From: Polyangium sp. y55x31
Lineage (GTDB): Bacteria; Myxococcota_A; Polyangia; Polyangiales; Polyangiaceae
Assembly (NCBI RefSeq): GCF_029946505.1
Contig: NZ_JARZHG010000008.1
Coordinates: forward strand, 288,958-352,957
Direction: 5' to 3'
Length of the DNA: 64,000 nucleotides
The notes beneath the pieces were generated by a model. The model had not been told where the DNA came from and did not search any database. It saw only the letters and a list, made by a program, of their open reading frames with translations. Every line of letters starts with the position of its first letter. Positions within the stretch are counted from its first letter, which is position 1. Of this stretch, positions 28,945 through 37,921 are shown in pieces. Position numbers and translations under genes: made by a program.

Positions 28945-28953
28945 GATGGTTTC

Positions 28954-28982
28954 AGTCTAGCCTACCCGATCGCTTCGGTCAG
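28954..28982 (-). promoter_or_regulatory. Possible promoter for ppk1
   Basis: On the minus strand CTGACC (28982-28977) and TAGACT (28959-28954) are 17 bases apart, each a 4/6 match to the sigma-70 boxes. The predicted start of transcription is within a few bases of the GTG at 28944, and no Shine-Dalgarno is visible, so the mRNA would be leaderless. This is a weak call. Confidence 0.25.
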
Positions 28983-29063
28983 TCGATCGGCCCCGAGAGA
29001 AGCGAGCGCCGTGGAGGTCGGCTGTCTCCTTCGGGCCTGCGCTTTCTGCTAGCGTGGCGCGCC

Positions 29064-29972
29064 ATGGAGATCTGGCGCGCCCCACTCGACTTCCGGCGTG
29101 CGTGTGACGAGGCGCGGCGGCGCGGCGCGCGCGTGGGCCTCGTTCCCACGATGGGCGCCTTGCACCGCGGGCATCAGGCGCTCATCGAGGAGGCGCGAAA
29201 ACACGCCAATTTCGTCGTCGTCTCGATCTTCGTGAACCCCACGCAGTTCGGCCCGAACGAGGATTTCGCCCGGTACCCGCGGGACCTCGAAGGCGACGCG
29301 AAGAAGTGCGCGGACGCGGGCGCACACGGCGTCTTCGCGCCCGCGCCCGCCGACATGTACCCGCCCGGCGATGAGACCCGCGTGCATGTCGGCGCCACGG
29401 CCGCGGGCCTCTGCGGCGCGCACCGGCCCGGCCACTTCGAGGGCGTGGCCACGGTCGTCACGAAATTGTTCGCGCTCGTAGGACCTTCGATCGCGCTCTT
29501 TGGCCGCAAGGACTACCAGCAGCTCAAGGTGATCGAGCGCTTCACGCGGGACCTCTTCCTGCCCGTGGAGGTCGTCGGGGTGCGGACCGTGCGCGAGCCG
29601 GACGGGCTCGCGATGTCGTCGCGCAACGCGTACCTCTCGCCCGAAGCGCGCGCGCAGGCCCTCGCCATCCCGCAAGGCCTCTCCGCCGCGGCGCGCGCGT
29701 TCGCCGCGGGGGAGCGTCGCGCCGGCATGCTCACCGCGCTCGCGCGCGGGCACGTCGCGCCCGTCGCGAGCTCGATCGACTACGTGGACGTGGCCGACGC
29801 AGATACGCTCGCCGTGCTCGGCCCGGAGGAGCGCACGCCGGATCGCGTGCTGCTCGCGCTCGCCATCCGCATCGGCGGCGCGCGGCTCATCGACAACCTG
29901 GTGCTCGGCGAGGATCCCATCCCGCTCGACGTGACCACGACGAAGGAAGGAGACGAGGCACGCCATGCGTGA
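29064..29972 (+). CDS. panC: Pantothenate synthetase
   Basis: The 302-residue protein has the PanC signatures: [15 protein letters not shown] (the HIGH-like ATP-binding motif), [26 protein letters not shown] and [11 protein letters not shown]. It joins pantoate and beta-alanine using ATP to form pantothenate, a step in coenzyme A synthesis. The start at 29064 (MEIWRAP) places the active-site motif at the family position. The last 8 bases overlap tmk, so the two are co-translated. The C-terminus ends with a charged extension of about 15 residues beyond the core. Confidence 0.97.
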   Translation: MEIWRAPLDFRRACDEARRRGARVGLVPTMGALHRGHQALIEEARKHANFVVVSIFVNPTQFGPNEDFARYPRDLEGDAKKCADAGAHGVFAPAPADMYPPGDETRVHVGATAAGLCGAHRPGHFEGVATVVTKLFALVGPSIALFGRKDYQQLKVIERFTRDLFLPVEVVGVRTVREPDGLAMSSRNAYLSPEARAQALAIPQGLSAAARAFAAGERRAGMLTALARGHVAPVASSIDYVDVADADTLAVLGPEERTPDRVLLALAIRIGGARLIDNLVLGEDPIPLDVTTTKEGDEARHA

Positions 29973-30630
29973 AGGCGAGGACGGAAACGACGGCCTGTTC
30001 GTCGTCTTCGAGGGCATCGACGGCGCGGGGACGACGACACAAGCCGTGCGGTACGGCTCGTTCTTGCGAGGACGACGAAGGCTCGCGCACGTCACGCGCG
30101 AGCCGAGCGGCGGGCCGATGGGCTCGCTCCTCCGGCTCGTGCTCACCCAGCGCGTGACCCTGCCTTCGAGGCACCGCGACAGCACGATGGCGCTGCTCTT
30201 CGCGGCCGACAGGCTCGATCACATCGAGTCCGAGGTCGCGCCGCACCTGCGCGACGGTTACGTGGTCATCTCGGATCGTTACGAGCTCTCGAGCATCATC
30301 TACCAGTCGATCGGCATCGAAGACGAGGGCGCGCGCGCGGACATGATCGCCTGGATCCGCCACTGCAACCGCCACGCGCTCAAGCCCGACGTCACGGTCG
30401 TCGTGGACGTCGATCCGGAGGTCGCCGCGCAACGCAGGCGCGCCCGCGGCGGCGCGAGCGAGCTCTTCGAGGAGCCGGAGCTCCAGGCCCGCCTCGCCCG
30501 CGCCTACCTCGAAGCCGACAAGATCATCGGCAGCGAGCGGCTCGTGCACGTCGACGGCAACGGCGACGTCGATTCGGTCACCGCGGCGATCATCCGCGCG
30601 CTCGAACCGTACGTCGGCGAAGGCTCGTAA
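29965..30630 (+). CDS. tmk: Thymidylate kinase
   Basis: The 221-residue protein has the P-loop [12 protein letters not shown] (about 14-25), the DR(Y/H) motif SDRYELSS and the TREPSGGP loop. By family it phosphorylates dTMP to dTDP for DNA synthesis. The P-loop has GAGTTT rather than the commoner GSGKST, a variant known in some thymidylate kinases: the usual Lys is replaced by Thr, so ATP contacts deserve checking. It overlaps panC by 8 bases. No terminator is obvious before the convergent gene at 30667. Confidence 0.93.
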   Translation: MREGEDGNDGLFVVFEGIDGAGTTTQAVRYGSFLRGRRRLAHVTREPSGGPMGSLLRLVLTQRVTLPSRHRDSTMALLFAADRLDHIESEVAPHLRDGYVVISDRYELSSIIYQSIGIEDEGARADMIAWIRHCNRHALKPDVTVVVDVDPEVAAQRRRARGGASELFEEPELQARLARAYLEADKIIGSERLVHVDGNGDVDSVTAAIIRALEPYVGEGS

Positions 30631-30666
30631 AACACCGCGCGGCTCGCGGGTTTCCCCGTGCGCGGC

Positions 30667-31908
30667 TCATCGACGCACGCCTCCGTCGGCACCCGTTCGC
30701 AGATGCAGCCCCGATTCTCGTATCGTCCAGGCGCTCTCGTCATCGAGGGACAATCGTACGAGGCTGCGGTGCTTGCTGAATTGCTCCGCATCACACGCGA
30801 TGAGCGTCTGATCGTCGAGCCACACGGTCGCTGGGGGCCCGGGCGGGCTGTCGCGACGTTCGCGAAAGATCCCGGTGCGAAGATCGACGACCGCCATCCG
30901 TGCGCTCGAATGGCCGTACGAGATGGCCACGCGGCCGGCGTCGTTGACGGCGAGGTCGACGGGGGCATCAAGGGCGACACCGGAGACGTACCCATCCGCG
31001 AGGATCTGCGCGCCTCGATGGTCGATCAGCGAGAACGCGAGCCCGAGACCCTTGGTCAAGAGACCACAGATCCCGCGGTCACAGACGATCGAAGCGTGGT
31101 GGATCCCGTTGGAACAAGTCAGCTTGCGGCGCGCGGCGGGCGGCTCCTCCCAGAAGAAGCAAACGTCCCGCATCCCTTCCGACCAATCGCCCCAGCGCCC
31201 GTCGTCGTAGTCGTAGGAGACGACCGGCAAACCCTCGGCCACGCGCCACGGCACCTTGGAGTCCTGCGACCGATGAACGAAGTCTGGAGATCCGGCCCAT
31301 CGGACCCAGCTCCAGCGCGTCTGGTTCGTATCGATCTCTGCGCTGCCATCCTCGAAGAATCGGACGTGCCAGCTCTCGGCGCTGGGGAACGCGAGAAACG
31401 GTAGCCACGCGCCCATGCGGCGGAACCGCCGTGCAAGCGCCTCCAGCCGGCCGAGGATCGCCCGTGATTCGGGCGTGTTCAGCGCGCTCGGATCCTCCGT
31501 CTCGTGATCGTATCCTTCCGACGAAAGGACGAACTCGTCTTCCGTTCGGCCATCGAGATGCACGACGAAGTACGCGTGCTGGGCGCGCCTCTTCCAGGAG
31601 CCATCTCGCACCACGAGGACCGCCTGCTCGTCCCGGTTGGCCCCGATCAGATCCGAAAAATCGCCGACGAAGAAGTCGTTGCTCCCCGCGTCACGGGCGT
31701 CGGACCGGGCGGGAGAGCCGGAAGGGGCGATGTGTGGGACCGATGATGCGACCTCGTCGCCCGCGTCGCTCGGATCGTTCGGGCCATCCTGCACGCCGCC
31801 GCGAAGCCAGAACGAGAACGCGCCGAGGGAAACGACGAGCACACCCGAGACGGCGCCGGCGATGGCGAGCCCCCTACGACGACGTGGCTGGGCGCTCGCA
31901 TCGCTCAT
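30667..31908 (-). CDS. Unknown membrane-anchored extracytoplasmic protein
   Basis: The 413-residue protein has a cytoplasmic basic stretch (RRRR, 9-12), one hydrophobic segment (about 13-35) and a long soluble domain on the outside. The domain is rich in Trp, Asp and Ser and has beta-strand-like repeats (for example VSYDYDDGRWGDWSEGM and GRVAISYGHSSARMAVVDLRTG) that could form a propeller. I do not recognise the family. It ends 36 bases from tmk (convergent) and is followed upstream by the VOC gene on the same strand. Its lower GC content in places suggests less constrained codon use, but that is only an impression. Confidence 0.6.
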   Translation of the reverse strand: MSDASAQPRRRRGLAIAGAVSGVLVVSLGAFSFWLRGGVQDGPNDPSDAGDEVASSVPHIAPSGSPARSDARDAGSNDFFVGDFSDLIGANRDEQAVLVVRDGSWKRRAQHAYFVVHLDGRTEDEFVLSSEGYDHETEDPSALNTPESRAILGRLEALARRFRRMGAWLPFLAFPSAESWHVRFFEDGSAEIDTNQTRWSWVRWAGSPDFVHRSQDSKVPWRVAEGLPVVSYDYDDGRWGDWSEGMRDVCFFWEEPPAARRKLTCSNGIHHASIVCDRGICGLLTKGLGLAFSLIDHRGAQILADGYVSGVALDAPVDLAVNDAGRVAISYGHSSARMAVVDLRTGIFRERRDSPPGPPATVWLDDQTLIACDAEQFSKHRSLVRLSLDDESAWTIRESGLHLRTGADGGVRR

Positions 31909-31920
31909 GCGCCCGTCCCG

Positions 31921-32280
31921 TCACGGCGTGTGGCAAACCGCCTCGATGTTGTGCCCGTCCGGATCCAGGACAAACGCACCGTAATAATTCGGGTGATACT
32001 GCGGCCGGAGCCCCGGCGCGCCGTTGTCCTTGCCTCCGGCCCGGATCGCGGCCTCGTAAAACGCGTCGACCGTCTTGCGATCCGGGGCGAGGAACGCGAT
32101 GTGCTGGCGCGCCCCCACCTCCCCCGCGCCGAGCCAGAAATCCGGCTTGCCCTTTTCCCCGAGCCCGGCCACGCCGGGGAACTCCATCATCAGGGCATAA
32201 CCGAGCGGCGCGAGCGCGGCCGCGTAAAACGCCTTGCTTTTCTCCAGGTCACGTACGCCGATTGAAATGTGGTCAATCAT
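31921..32280 (-). CDS. VOC superfamily (glyoxalase-like) protein
   Basis: Starting at 32280 (MIDHISIGVRDLEKS) gives 119 residues, the usual size for a single VOC module pair. It shows the VOC strand HISIGV, a later HIAFLAPD and the terminal YYGAFVLDPDGHNIEAVCH. His and Glu positions typical of metal ligands are present in DH.., QHIAF and NIEAV. This pattern occurs in dioxygenases, glyoxalase I and resistance proteins; the substrate is unknown. An alternative start 9 bases earlier (MPP) is possible. It lies 12 bases before the unknown membrane gene and may share its mRNA. Confidence 0.85.
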   Translation of the reverse strand: MIDHISIGVRDLEKSKAFYAAALAPLGYALMMEFPGVAGLGEKGKPDFWLGAGEVGARQHIAFLAPDRKTVDAFYEAAIRAGGKDNGAPGLRPQYHPNYYGAFVLDPDGHNIEAVCHTP

Positions 32281-32358
32281 GGGCGGCATCCTACCCGAGC
32301 GAAGGAACCGTGTCGCCACGAATTCCTTCGCCCGAGGAGCCCCCCGACAAACGCCCCG

Positions 32359-33969
32359 TCAGTGCGCGACGGAGGAGGGCGCAGGCTCCGGCGCGGGCGG
32401 GTCCGCCACCTCGCAGACCTGGTTCGCGATCGTCACGTCGTCGAGGTTCCACCCCGACACCGTGAACACGCCGCCGTTGCCCACCTCGAAGCCGAAACGC
32501 ACGCGAAGCGCCGCGTTTCGGTACGCCGTGAGGTCGTACGTCATGAGCGTCCACGCTGCATCCTTGAGCGCAGGCGGCCCACCCGAGTTCCATACGTTCA
32601 CCCACGCGCTCCCGTCGAAGACGTCCACGGTGTTCGTCATGTACGGCCCGTAATCGCTGTTGAGCCAGCGGTAGAAGGAGAGCCACAAAGAGCCCGTGCC
32701 GCTCGTGTCGATCGGCGGGCTCACGAGGTACTGGGGCGGGTGAACGACCTCGGCCGCATATCCTCCGATGTTCACGCCCGCGATCCCGTTGTCGGCCGTC
32801 GAGGAGCGGTCCGTGTCCGGGTCCTCGGAGCCGTGGGAGGCGTTGCCTGGTGAGGCTTTTGCGGGGCCGATTTGCCACTCGCCTTCGAGCGTCCAGCCCG
32901 CGGAGTTGTCCGCGAACGTCTCGTGCAGGTAGACGACGTACCCTTCCGCCTTGCCGCCCGTACACGACCCCGCCGAGCACGTCTCGCCCAGCGTGCACGC
33001 GTTGCCATCCTCGCAGGCTCCGCCCTCGTTGACCGGCACGCCCACGCAGGCGCCCGACGCGTCGCAGACGCCGTCGTTGCAGTCGTTCTTGGCGGACGCG
33101 CAGGCCACGCCCGGCGTGGGCACCCTCTGACAAACACCCGAGGCGTCGCACATCCCCGTATTGCACTCGTCGACGACCTCGCTGCACGAAAGGCCCGCGC
33201 CGCGCGGCGCGCCCACGCACGCCCCCGTGGCCGCGTCGCAGACGCCCGTATTGCAGTCGTCCGCGGCGCTCGTGCAGTCTTTCGGGCCTCCTCCCTGGCA
33301 AACGCCGGCGGCGCAGGTCTTGCCCGTCAGGCACGGGTCGCCGCCTTGCTCGCAACCGAGGCCCTCGTTGCCGGGGACGGGCTCGCAGGCGCCCGTCTGG
33401 GGGTTGCAGACCGCGACGTGACAATCGTCGGGCACGGGCGCGAAGTGGCAGCTCTTCGGCGACCCGACGCAGGCGCCGCCCTTGCAGGTCGCGGAGACCG
33501 TGCACGCGTCGCTCGACACGCAAGGCGCTCCGTCGAGCGCGGGCCCCTCGTCGCAGGTGGCGGTGTCCTCGTGGCAGGTCACGACCGAGCAGGTCGCGGC
33601 CTTCATACCGCAGTCGTTTTGCACGCCCCCGACGCAAACGCCGGCCTGGCAGCTATCGCCCACGGTGCAGAAGAGGCCATCCTCGCAGGAGGTCCCGGCG
33701 GGGCGCGGCACGATGGCGCAGCGCTTTTTCTCCGCGTCGCAGACGGACACGAGGCAGGGCGGCGCGTCGATGAGCGAGCAATCCAGGGGGCAGTCCGTGG
33801 GCCCGAGGGAGGCGCCGCCTTCACCGCCATGGCCTCCCGCGCCGTTTTCGCCGTTCTCGCCGCCACCGCCCTCACCACGCGCGGCATCAGACGCCTGCCG
33901 CGCGCAGCCCGCGGCGACGACGCTCACGGACACGGCGAGAATGCGCCCCCAATTCATCCATTCCCTCAT
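32359..33969 (-). CDS. Cys-rich modular lipoprotein with C-terminal jelly-roll
   Basis: The 536-residue protein starts at 33969 (MREWMNWGR) with a lipoprotein signal ending AAGC, then a short Gly-rich stalk. Ten or so modules of about 30 residues follow, each with paired cysteines in forms such as DDCNTGVCDAATGACVG and CTLGETCSAGSCTGG. The C-terminal 170 residues (about 365-536) form a jelly-roll or MAM-like domain, starting HETFADNSAGWTLEG and ending GWNLDDVTIANQVC. Cys-rich modules of this kind are common in myxobacterial surface proteins. It is probably outer-surface and disulfide-stabilised; the ligand is unknown. The C-terminal fold is shared with the MopE-type lipoprotein at 6258. Confidence 0.82.
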   Translation of the reverse strand: MREWMNWGRILAVSVSVVAAGCARQASDAARGEGGGGENGENGAGGHGGEGGASLGPTDCPLDCSLIDAPPCLVSVCDAEKKRCAIVPRPAGTSCEDGLFCTVGDSCQAGVCVGGVQNDCGMKAATCSVVTCHEDTATCDEGPALDGAPCVSSDACTVSATCKGGACVGSPKSCHFAPVPDDCHVAVCNPQTGACEPVPGNEGLGCEQGGDPCLTGKTCAAGVCQGGGPKDCTSAADDCNTGVCDAATGACVGAPRGAGLSCSEVVDECNTGMCDASGVCQRVPTPGVACASAKNDCNDGVCDASGACVGVPVNEGGACEDGNACTLGETCSAGSCTGGKAEGYVVYLHETFADNSAGWTLEGEWQIGPAKASPGNASHGSEDPDTDRSSTADNGIAGVNIGGYAAEVVHPPQYLVSPPIDTSGTGSLWLSFYRWLNSDYGPYMTNTVDVFDGSAWVNVWNSGGPPALKDAAWTLMTYDLTAYRNAALRVRFGFEVGNGGVFTVSGWNLDDVTIANQVCEVADPPAPEPAPSSVAH

Positions 33970-34372
33970 CGTCGACCCACCTCTCTGCCGCGGCGAGGCA
34001 CGAATGCTCGCACGTGCGGCGCGACGGCGTACCCTTGTCCGGAACGACGCGTATAGCCGCGACGCACCGGTTTTTCCAAATTGCACGTTCGAGATCGCAA
34101 TCAGACGTCCCCCGATTGCGATCCAGCCTCCGTAAGGCCATCATTTCGACGAATGCCTCGCGTTCGATGCCCTCGTCGAAACCCATCTTCCATTCGCGGG
34201 TGCTTGCCGCGCACGTCCGTGCCGTATACATCGATCTTGCTCCGTCGTCGCCCCCTGCGCGTCTCGAATGATTCGAGTTCACGGCCCATCGGCGGCGCAA
34301 AGCTCCCCGATCGGTGATGGATACGAGGCACCGAGCGGATCGTCGTCCTTCTCCAGATTCCCAGGAGTAAAC
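33970..34372. other. 403-base intergenic region between divergent lipoprotein genes
   Basis: No coding frame is convincing here. It contains a perfect 10-bp inverted repeat GATCGCAATC (34093-34102) / GATTGCGATC (34114-34123) with an 11-base spacer. It also has a 15-base palindrome CTCGAAT-G-ATTCGAG (34263-34277), and a weak TTGCCG-15-TATACA pair (34204-34230) reading toward the VWA gene. It is less GC-rich than its surroundings. It presumably holds both divergent promoters. Confidence 0.5.
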
Positions 34373-35587
34373 ATGTTTTTCCGCGCATCCCGCATTACGA
34401 GCACCACGCAGGTCGGACATTTGGGGCGCTCCGTCGCATTCGGCGGACGAAGCCCCAAGACCCTCTGCGCCCTCGCGGCGCTCTGCGTCTCCTCGCTCGG
34501 CCTCGCGTGCAGCGCCTCCGGGGGCCACGACGGTCAAGCCTCGAACGGCGTCGAGGAGACGAGCGGCGCGACCGGCGGCGGAGGCTCGGCTCCAGGCAGC
34601 GCCGCCGGTACGGGCGGCGACATGTTCGATTTCGATGGCGGCATGATGGGCGCCGGCGGAGGCGGCGGGGAAGAAGCCTGCGCCCAGACCGGTGGAAAGG
34701 CCGAGCCCGTCGAGCTCGATCTCGTCATCCTGCTCGACCGCTCCGGCAGCATGTACGGCCAGAACTGGAACGGCGCGACGGCGGCAATCAAGCAATTCGT
34801 GGAGGATCCGGCCTCGGCAGGGATCAACGTTGGTATCCTGTATTTCCCCGTGGATACCCCGCCGGACGGGCTCGTCTGCAACTACCACCATTACGACGAC
34901 CTGTCCGTCCAGATCGGGGCCTTGCCCGGGAACGCGCCGGCGCTCGTGCAATCGATCAACAGCGAGAGCCCGAACGGCGGCTCGACGCCGATGTACGGCG
35001 CGCTCGAAGGCGCGCTCTTCAATGCGACGGCCTACAAGGACGCGCACCCGAACCACAAGGTGATCCTCGTCTTCGCGAGCGACGGCGATCCCAATAGCTG
35101 CCCCGGCAACCAGAACGACATCCCGAGCATCGCGGGCCTGGCGAAGGCCGCCCTCGATTACAATGGCGTCGAGACGTACGTCGTCGCCATCAACGGCGCG
35201 AGCGTCTTGAACCTCGACCAGATCGCCGCGGCCGGCGGGACCACGAAATCGTACGACGTCACCGCGAACGTCGCGCAGTTCGCCCAGAAGATGACGGAGA
35301 TCCGCTCGAAGGCCCTCGCCTGCGAGTACATCGTCCCCGAGCCGACCGGCAACGAGCCGCTCGAGCTCGACAAGGCCACGGTGAAGCACACGAACGGCGC
35401 GGGCGTCGAAAAAGAGATCCTCCAGGTGAAGAGCGCGGCGGACTGCGGCATCGGCCCCGGCTGGTATTACGACGACCCGAAGAAGCCGCAGAAGATCCTG
35501 CTCTGCGCCGCCTCGTGCCAGATCGTCCAGGCCGATCCGGACGGCAAGCTCGATATCTTCTTCGGCTGCAAGCCCGACATCCATTGA
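34373..35587 (+). CDS. VWA-domain lipoprotein
   Basis: The ATG at 34373 has AGGAG at 34363-34367, an ideal distance. The 404-residue protein has a signal region ending LGLAC, then a Gly-rich stalk. Its von Willebrand factor A domain (about 115-330) has an intact MIDAS start, LDRSGSM (D-x-S-x-S). A downstream Thr in STPMYGAL and Asp in FASDGDPNSC probably complete the metal site. The last 70 residues contain four cysteines in a small Cys-rich domain. MIDAS proteins bind partners through a divalent metal, so this is probably an adhesion or surface-assembly protein. It is divergent from the Cys-rich lipoprotein. Confidence 0.87.
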   Translation: MFFRASRITSTTQVGHLGRSVAFGGRSPKTLCALAALCVSSLGLACSASGGHDGQASNGVEETSGATGGGGSAPGSAAGTGGDMFDFDGGMMGAGGGGGEEACAQTGGKAEPVELDLVILLDRSGSMYGQNWNGATAAIKQFVEDPASAGINVGILYFPVDTPPDGLVCNYHHYDDLSVQIGALPGNAPALVQSINSESPNGGSTPMYGALEGALFNATAYKDAHPNHKVILVFASDGDPNSCPGNQNDIPSIAGLAKAALDYNGVETYVVAINGASVLNLDQIAAAGGTTKSYDVTANVAQFAQKMTEIRSKALACEYIVPEPTGNEPLELDKATVKHTNGAGVEKEILQVKSAADCGIGPGWYYDDPKKPQKILLCAASCQIVQADPDGKLDIFFGCKPDIH

Positions 35588-35594
35588 AGGCTCG

Positions 35595-35612
35595 CCGGGC
35601 CCTCGTGCCCGG
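35595..35612. terminator. Short stem-loop between convergent genes
   Basis: CCGGGC (35595-35600) and GCCCGG (35607-35612) form a 6-bp stem with a 6-base loop, 7 bases after the VWA stop. There is no adjacent T-run on the plus strand. It may end the VWA transcript or the opposing TPR transcript. Confidence 0.35.
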
Positions 35613-35620
35613 AAGAACCT

Positions 35621-36784
35621 TCACGGCTTCTTTTTCAACGCCTCGAGCGCCTCCCGGAGCTCGTCCTCGGTGAACGGAAGCCGCGCGAGCGCCGCCTTCT
35701 CGTCGGCCAGCGAGAGCTCGAGCGCCCGCTCGGCCTCCCGCGCCCGCCCGATCCACGCCGACGCCTCTCCCGTCCGATCCCCGAGCCGCACCGTCCCCTC
35801 CATCATCTTGAACCCCTTCTCCAGGAGCACGCGGTAACGCAGCCGCATCGCCCCCTCGAAGAGCTGCCGCTTGCGCACCGTGTCCGCCGCCGCGGGCGGA
35901 GGCACCCGCATCACGTCGCGGTGCAGCTCCTGGTAGAGCTGCCCCACGCGGTAGCCCGCCATCGCCGACCAGTGCGCGTCGAGGCTCCGCATCGCCTCGG
36001 TGTACGCCCCCTGCGCGTCGAGCAGCCCCTGGCAGCGCTTCTCGAGCGTCTCGGCGAAGTTCGGCGGCATGGGCTCGAACTTGATCGCCTCGCTCCGCTT
36101 GCGCCGCACCTCGCCCACGGCGAACCAGAGCTGCGCGAGCTCGATCGGGGGCTTACCCGCCTCGCCCAGACGCTCGCGCTCGACGACGTCCCGCGCCACC
36201 GCGACCTCGCGCGCCGCCTCCTCCACGAGGTCCTGCTCCACGAGCCCGAGCGCCCGCGCCCCGCGCGCCTCGATCACCTCCAGCACGGCGAGGTCCTGCC
36301 GCGCGAGGAGCTTCTCCGAGACGGCGACGAGCTCGGCCCAGCGCTCGAGATACGCGAGCGCTCGACCGAGACGAAACAGCGCGCTGCGCTCGAGGGCGTG
36401 GCCCGGGAAGCGCCGCAAGAGCTCCCGAAGCCGCTCGGCCGCCACCTCTCGCTCCCCGAGCGCCTCGTAGCCGACGGCCGCGTTGTAAAGGCTCGCCGCT
36501 CCGACCTCACCCTCGGGCGCGTGCCGCGCGAGCTTGTCGAAGACCTCGGCGGCCTCGCGGTGATTCCCGCCGAGGAGCAGCGCCTTCGCCCGCTCGAACT
36601 CCTGCACGAGATCGGCCTCGGTGTAAGGCGAGACCACGACGGGCGAGACCTCGATCACGGGTCCGCTCTCGGCCTTCGGCGCGGGCCTCGGAACCTCGGG
36701 CCGAGGTCCGGACGAACCACACCCCACGAGCAAGCCGGCGAGAGCGAGTGCGAGGCACGTGCGCGTGCGCGTGGAAAAAGCCAT
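35621..36784 (-). CDS. TPR-containing lipoprotein
   Basis: Start ATG 36784 gives 387 residues with a signal MAFSTRTRTC..LLVGC (Cys at about 22). TPR-like helical pairs run from about 50 to 190 (HREAAEVFDKLARHAPEGEVGAASLYNAAVGYEALGE and similar), then helical segments to the end. Such lipoproteins sit at the periplasmic face of a membrane and scaffold complexes, as in Tgl/PilF-type pilotins and gliding machinery. No family-specific motif is visible, so the partner is unknown. Arg/Glu pairs dominate, with an Ala/Leu-rich helical composition. Confidence 0.75.
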   Translation of the reverse strand: MAFSTRTRTCLALALAGLLVGCGSSGPRPEVPRPAPKAESGPVIEVSPVVVSPYTEADLVQEFERAKALLLGGNHREAAEVFDKLARHAPEGEVGAASLYNAAVGYEALGEREVAAERLRELLRRFPGHALERSALFRLGRALAYLERWAELVAVSEKLLARQDLAVLEVIEARGARALGLVEQDLVEEAAREVAVARDVVERERLGEAGKPPIELAQLWFAVGEVRRKRSEAIKFEPMPPNFAETLEKRCQGLLDAQGAYTEAMRSLDAHWSAMAGYRVGQLYQELHRDVMRVPPPAAADTVRKRQLFEGAMRLRYRVLLEKGFKMMEGTVRLGDRTGEASAWIGRAREAERALELSLADEKAALARLPFTEDELREALEALKKKP

Positions 36785-37003
36785 CCCTACCCCAACGGAG
36801 GCGACGGGGACGAACCCGACCCGAGTGGAAAACGTCGAACGAAGAAGCACATGAGCCACGCGGAAAGGGGATCCGACCCCGCTCGTCCTAGGGTACCTTG
36901 AATCCATCGCGCGCGGCTCCCCGTCCTCGGGGGCCGGCTCGATGATGGACCAGCAAGCGGGGCTCTTCGCAGTACAGCAAAGAGCCCTCACCAGGAGGTG
37001 GGC

Positions 37004-37210
37004 ATGATGAAGCGGGTGACCGAGACCGATTCCGATGCCGAGCGGCTGAACCATGCGGAGATGCGCCACCGGGAGCTCGACGAGCGCCTCGCCGAGCTCG
37101 GGCGACACGCGTACCTGACACCCTCCGAGCAGCTCGAGGTAGCCGAGCTGAAGAAGCAAAAGCTCAAGGCGAAGGACGAGATTCACGCCCTCCGCCGGGG
37201 AACGTCCTGA
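37004..37210 (+). CDS. Small DUF465 (YdcH-like) helical protein
   Basis: This 68-residue protein has AGGAGG at 36993-36998, 5 bases before ATG 37004 (a second ATG follows at 37007). The sequence is a two-helix bundle: HRELDERLAELGRHAYLTPSEQLEVAELKKQKLKAKDEI. The LTPSEQLEVAELKKQKLKAKDEI portion matches the DUF465/YdcH pattern. Function is unknown; homologs are small cytoplasmic proteins. A strong hairpin (37288-37323) follows it. The gene is isolated between two minus-strand TPR lipoprotein genes. Confidence 0.75.
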   Translation: MMKRVTETDSDAERLNHAEMRHRELDERLAELGRHAYLTPSEQLEVAELKKQKLKAKDEIHALRRGTS

Positions 37211-37287
37211 CCCAGGGGCGACCGGACGCGAGAGGAAAGTCCGGAGCGCACCTCGGCCCCCGAGACGAGAGGGCCCTTCGAACGAAC

Positions 37288-37323
37288 GAGAGCGCCGATC
37301 GGCGAGGCCGATGCGGCGCTCTC
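37288..37323. terminator. Strong two-part stem-loop
   Basis: GAGAGCGCC (37288-37296) pairs with GGCGCTCTC (37315-37323), and inside it ATCGGC (37298-37303) pairs with GCCGAT (37307-37312) around a GAG loop. Together they make 15 pairs with a small internal bulge, then GGCGTTT. It lies between the convergent DUF465 and lipoprotein genes and probably ends both transcripts. Confidence 0.6.
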
Positions 37324-37346
37324 GGCGTTTCGGGCCTCGGCGAGCT

Positions 37347-37889
37347 CTACTTCGGCGGCGCCGCAGCCGGGGCCGGGGCGGCAGCGCCCGGATCGGCTTT
37401 CTTCTCGGCGGCGTCTTCGGGCTTCTTCGTATCGTCGACCTTGTCCTCGACGCTCTCGATGCCGCCGTACACGTCCTTGTTGAGATCCGTCAGCGCATCT
37501 TCGAGGCGCTTTTTCTCGTCGCCCGTGAGCCCGCCCGGCGTGTTCTTCTCGATGGCGGCGGCGACGGCGAGCCAGTGGCGCGCGTTGTCGCGGTAGCCGC
37601 GCTTCGGATCGGCCACGCCGCCCGGCACGTTCGCGGCGAGCGAGAGGCCCGCGAGCCGATAGTCCGTCATGCCGCGGAGGTACGCGTACTTCGCCTGCTC
37701 GGCGTCGGAGAGCGAGTCGATGTCGGGCTCGAGCACGCGGAAGAGCGCGAGCGCCTTCTCGTACTGGTTCTCCTCGTAGTGCTTCTGCGCTCGCTCCAGA
37801 TCCTGACGGTACGTGGCGCAGCCGAACAGCACGCTGCCGAGGAGAGCCAACGCGGACGCGGTCGAGACGAGCGAGGCCAAACGAGGCAT
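37347..37889 (-). CDS. Small TPR-like lipoprotein
   Basis: The 180-residue protein has a lipoprotein signal ending LFGC (Cys24). A short helical region follows with a TPR-like pair, YEENQYEKALALFRVLEPDIDSLSDAEQAKYAYLRGMTDYRLAG, and a second helical part after a Gly/Pro break. The C-terminal tail is Ala/Pro/Lys-rich and disordered. The design resembles myxobacterial lipoproteins that accompany envelope complexes, but I cannot name one. It shares a strand and close spacing (32 bases) with the metallophosphoesterase upstream, so the two may be one transcript. Confidence 0.72.
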   Translation of the reverse strand: MPRLASLVSTASALALLGSVLFGCATYRQDLERAQKHYEENQYEKALALFRVLEPDIDSLSDAEQAKYAYLRGMTDYRLAGLSLAANVPGGVADPKRGYRDNARHWLAVAAAIEKNTPGGLTGDEKKRLEDALTDLNKDVYGGIESVEDKVDDTKKPEDAAEKKADPGAAAPAPAAAPPK

Positions 37890-37921
37890 GGCGGGACGAT
37901 ATCCCCGGGCTCGGCCGGTGA

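Noticed and set aside
33997..34012. GGCACGAATGCTCGCA, a sigma-54-like sequence before the VWA gene
   Set aside because: The GG-GC spacing is 11 instead of 10, which normally destroys sigma-54 promoters.
37229..37254. GAGGAAAGTCCGG, a match to the RNase P RNA (rnpB) signature after the DUF465 gene
   Set aside because: Only about 130 bases remain before the next gene; the rest of the roughly 400-base RNA, including the conserved 3' part, is absent. Treated as chance or a decayed fragment.
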